Shown one piece after another: positions 33,586 through 34,002 of a DNA stretch of 34,002 bases (positions are counted from its first letter, which is position 1; every line of letters starts with the position of its first letter). The stretch is from positions 1 through 34,002 of the forward strand of contig JALRFY010000272.1 of assembly GCA_023253625.1 (NCBI GenBank). The letters run 5' to 3'. The position numbers and the translations under genes were made by a program. This stretch comes from Akkermansiaceae bacterium (GTDB lineage Bacteria > Verrucomicrobiota > Verrucomicrobiia > Verrucomicrobiales > Akkermansiaceae). A model generated the notes under the pieces. The model was not told the DNA's origin. It saw only the letters and a list, made by a program, of their open reading frames with translations, and ran no database searches.

Positions 33586-34002
33586 TCAGTCCTTGGAGGA
33601 AGCCTTGCCATCGAGCGCGGCGGCCACGTCGGGAAGCTGCTTGCGGTTTTCGAGCACCTTGTCCACGAGACCATAAGCCACGGATTCCTCGGCGGTCATG
33701 TAGTTGTCGCGATCCGAATCCTTCTCCACCTCCTCGACGGTCTTGCCGGTGTGTTTGGCGAGAATGCCGTTGAGGCGCTTCTTGAGGTTGAACATGAAGC
33801 CGATGGTGCGCTCGACATCGGAGGCGGTGCCCTGCGCGCCACCGGAGACCTGGTGGATCATGACGTGCGAGTTCGGCAGGCAGAAGCGCTTGCCCTTGGT
33901 GCCGGCGGTGAGCAGCACCGAGCCCATCGAGGCGGCGATGCCGATGCAATAGGTGTTCACATCGCAAGTGAGGAACTGCATGGTGTCGTAAATCGCAAGC
34001 CC
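33586..34002 (-). CDS. clpP: ATP-dependent Clp protease proteolytic subunit, N-terminus outside window
   Basis: ClpP is the serine protease chamber partnered by ClpX. The window ends inside the gene; the visible part is the C-terminal 138 codons or so, open to the edge ([10 protein letters not shown]). The catalytic Ser is in [11 protein letters not shown] and the His in [20 protein letters not shown], and the Asp is expected in [20 protein letters not shown]. Family blocks are all in order, so it is an active-type ClpP, not a degenerate paralogue. clpX follows after 21 bases. The trigger factor gene often upstream cannot be seen. Confidence 0.95.
   Translation of the reverse strand, partial: GLAIYDTMQFLTCDVNTYCIGIAASMGSVLLTAGTKGKRFCLPNSHVMIHQVSGGAQGTASDVERTIGFMFNLKKRLNGILAKHTGKTVEEVEKDSDRDNYMTAEESVAYGLVDKVLENRKQLPDVAAALDGKASSKD

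Overview
The window is a G+C-rich stretch of a bacterial chromosome, almost all of it vertically inherited housekeeping genes. The protein set suggests a member of the Verrucomicrobiota, probably Verrucomicrobiales. The reasons are a PEP-CTERM surface protein beside a LytS/LytTR pair, a coproheme decarboxylase, a membrane-anchored PknB-type kinase next to a coiled-coil/TPR protein, and very few Shine-Dalgarno sequences. This placement is an inference from gene content and was not tested against a database. I see no prophage, integrase, insertion sequence, CRISPR array, tRNA or rRNA gene.

Layout. 1-6122 (+): the 3' end of guaA, a membrane protein, gatB, an OsmC-family protein, grpE-dnaJ, an apparently orphan antitoxin-like gene and rsmE. 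6121-7981 (-): rplT, rpmI and an AEC-family permease, closed by a strong intrinsic terminator. 8138-12705 (+): a Ser/Thr kinase with its own promoter and Shine-Dalgarno, then a coiled-coil/TPR protein and a small lipoprotein. 12668-16057: a formylglutamate amidohydrolase-like gene (-), a low-molecular-weight phosphatase (+), then lipB, a REP-like palindromic element, ruvC and an amidase (-). 16145-19880 (+): psd and glnD. 19881-21375: an accessory-looking stretch with two gene-poor gaps around a SOUL-family lipoprotein. 21376-25312 (+): the PEP-CTERM protein, LytS kinase, LytTR regulator and a sugar-phosphate nucleotidyltransferase. 25519-28207 (-): rplI, folB, a HAD-Nudix fusion, a DciA-like protein and a ferredoxin, the last four tightly packed. 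28301-34002: a membrane protein with hemQ (+), ptsH and a small acidic protein (-), manA (+), then clpX and partial clpP (-).

The most interesting signal is architectural. At about eleven genes a -35-like hexamer beginning TTG lies about 17 bases before a -10-like hexamer, and the start codon follows that hexamer by only 5-10 bases. The transcripts would therefore be leaderless or nearly so. The same geometry selects internal GTG starts for lipB, ruvC, the AEC permease and the SOUL protein. With the near absence of Shine-Dalgarno sequences, this suggests widespread leaderless initiation in this lineage. Other points of interest are the HAD-Nudix fusion, the kinase/TPR/lipoprotein cluster, the PEP-CTERM/LytS/LytTR island, the palindromic element between ruvC and lipB, and the 3' extension of lipB into its neighbour. 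I found no convincing new defence or mobile system.
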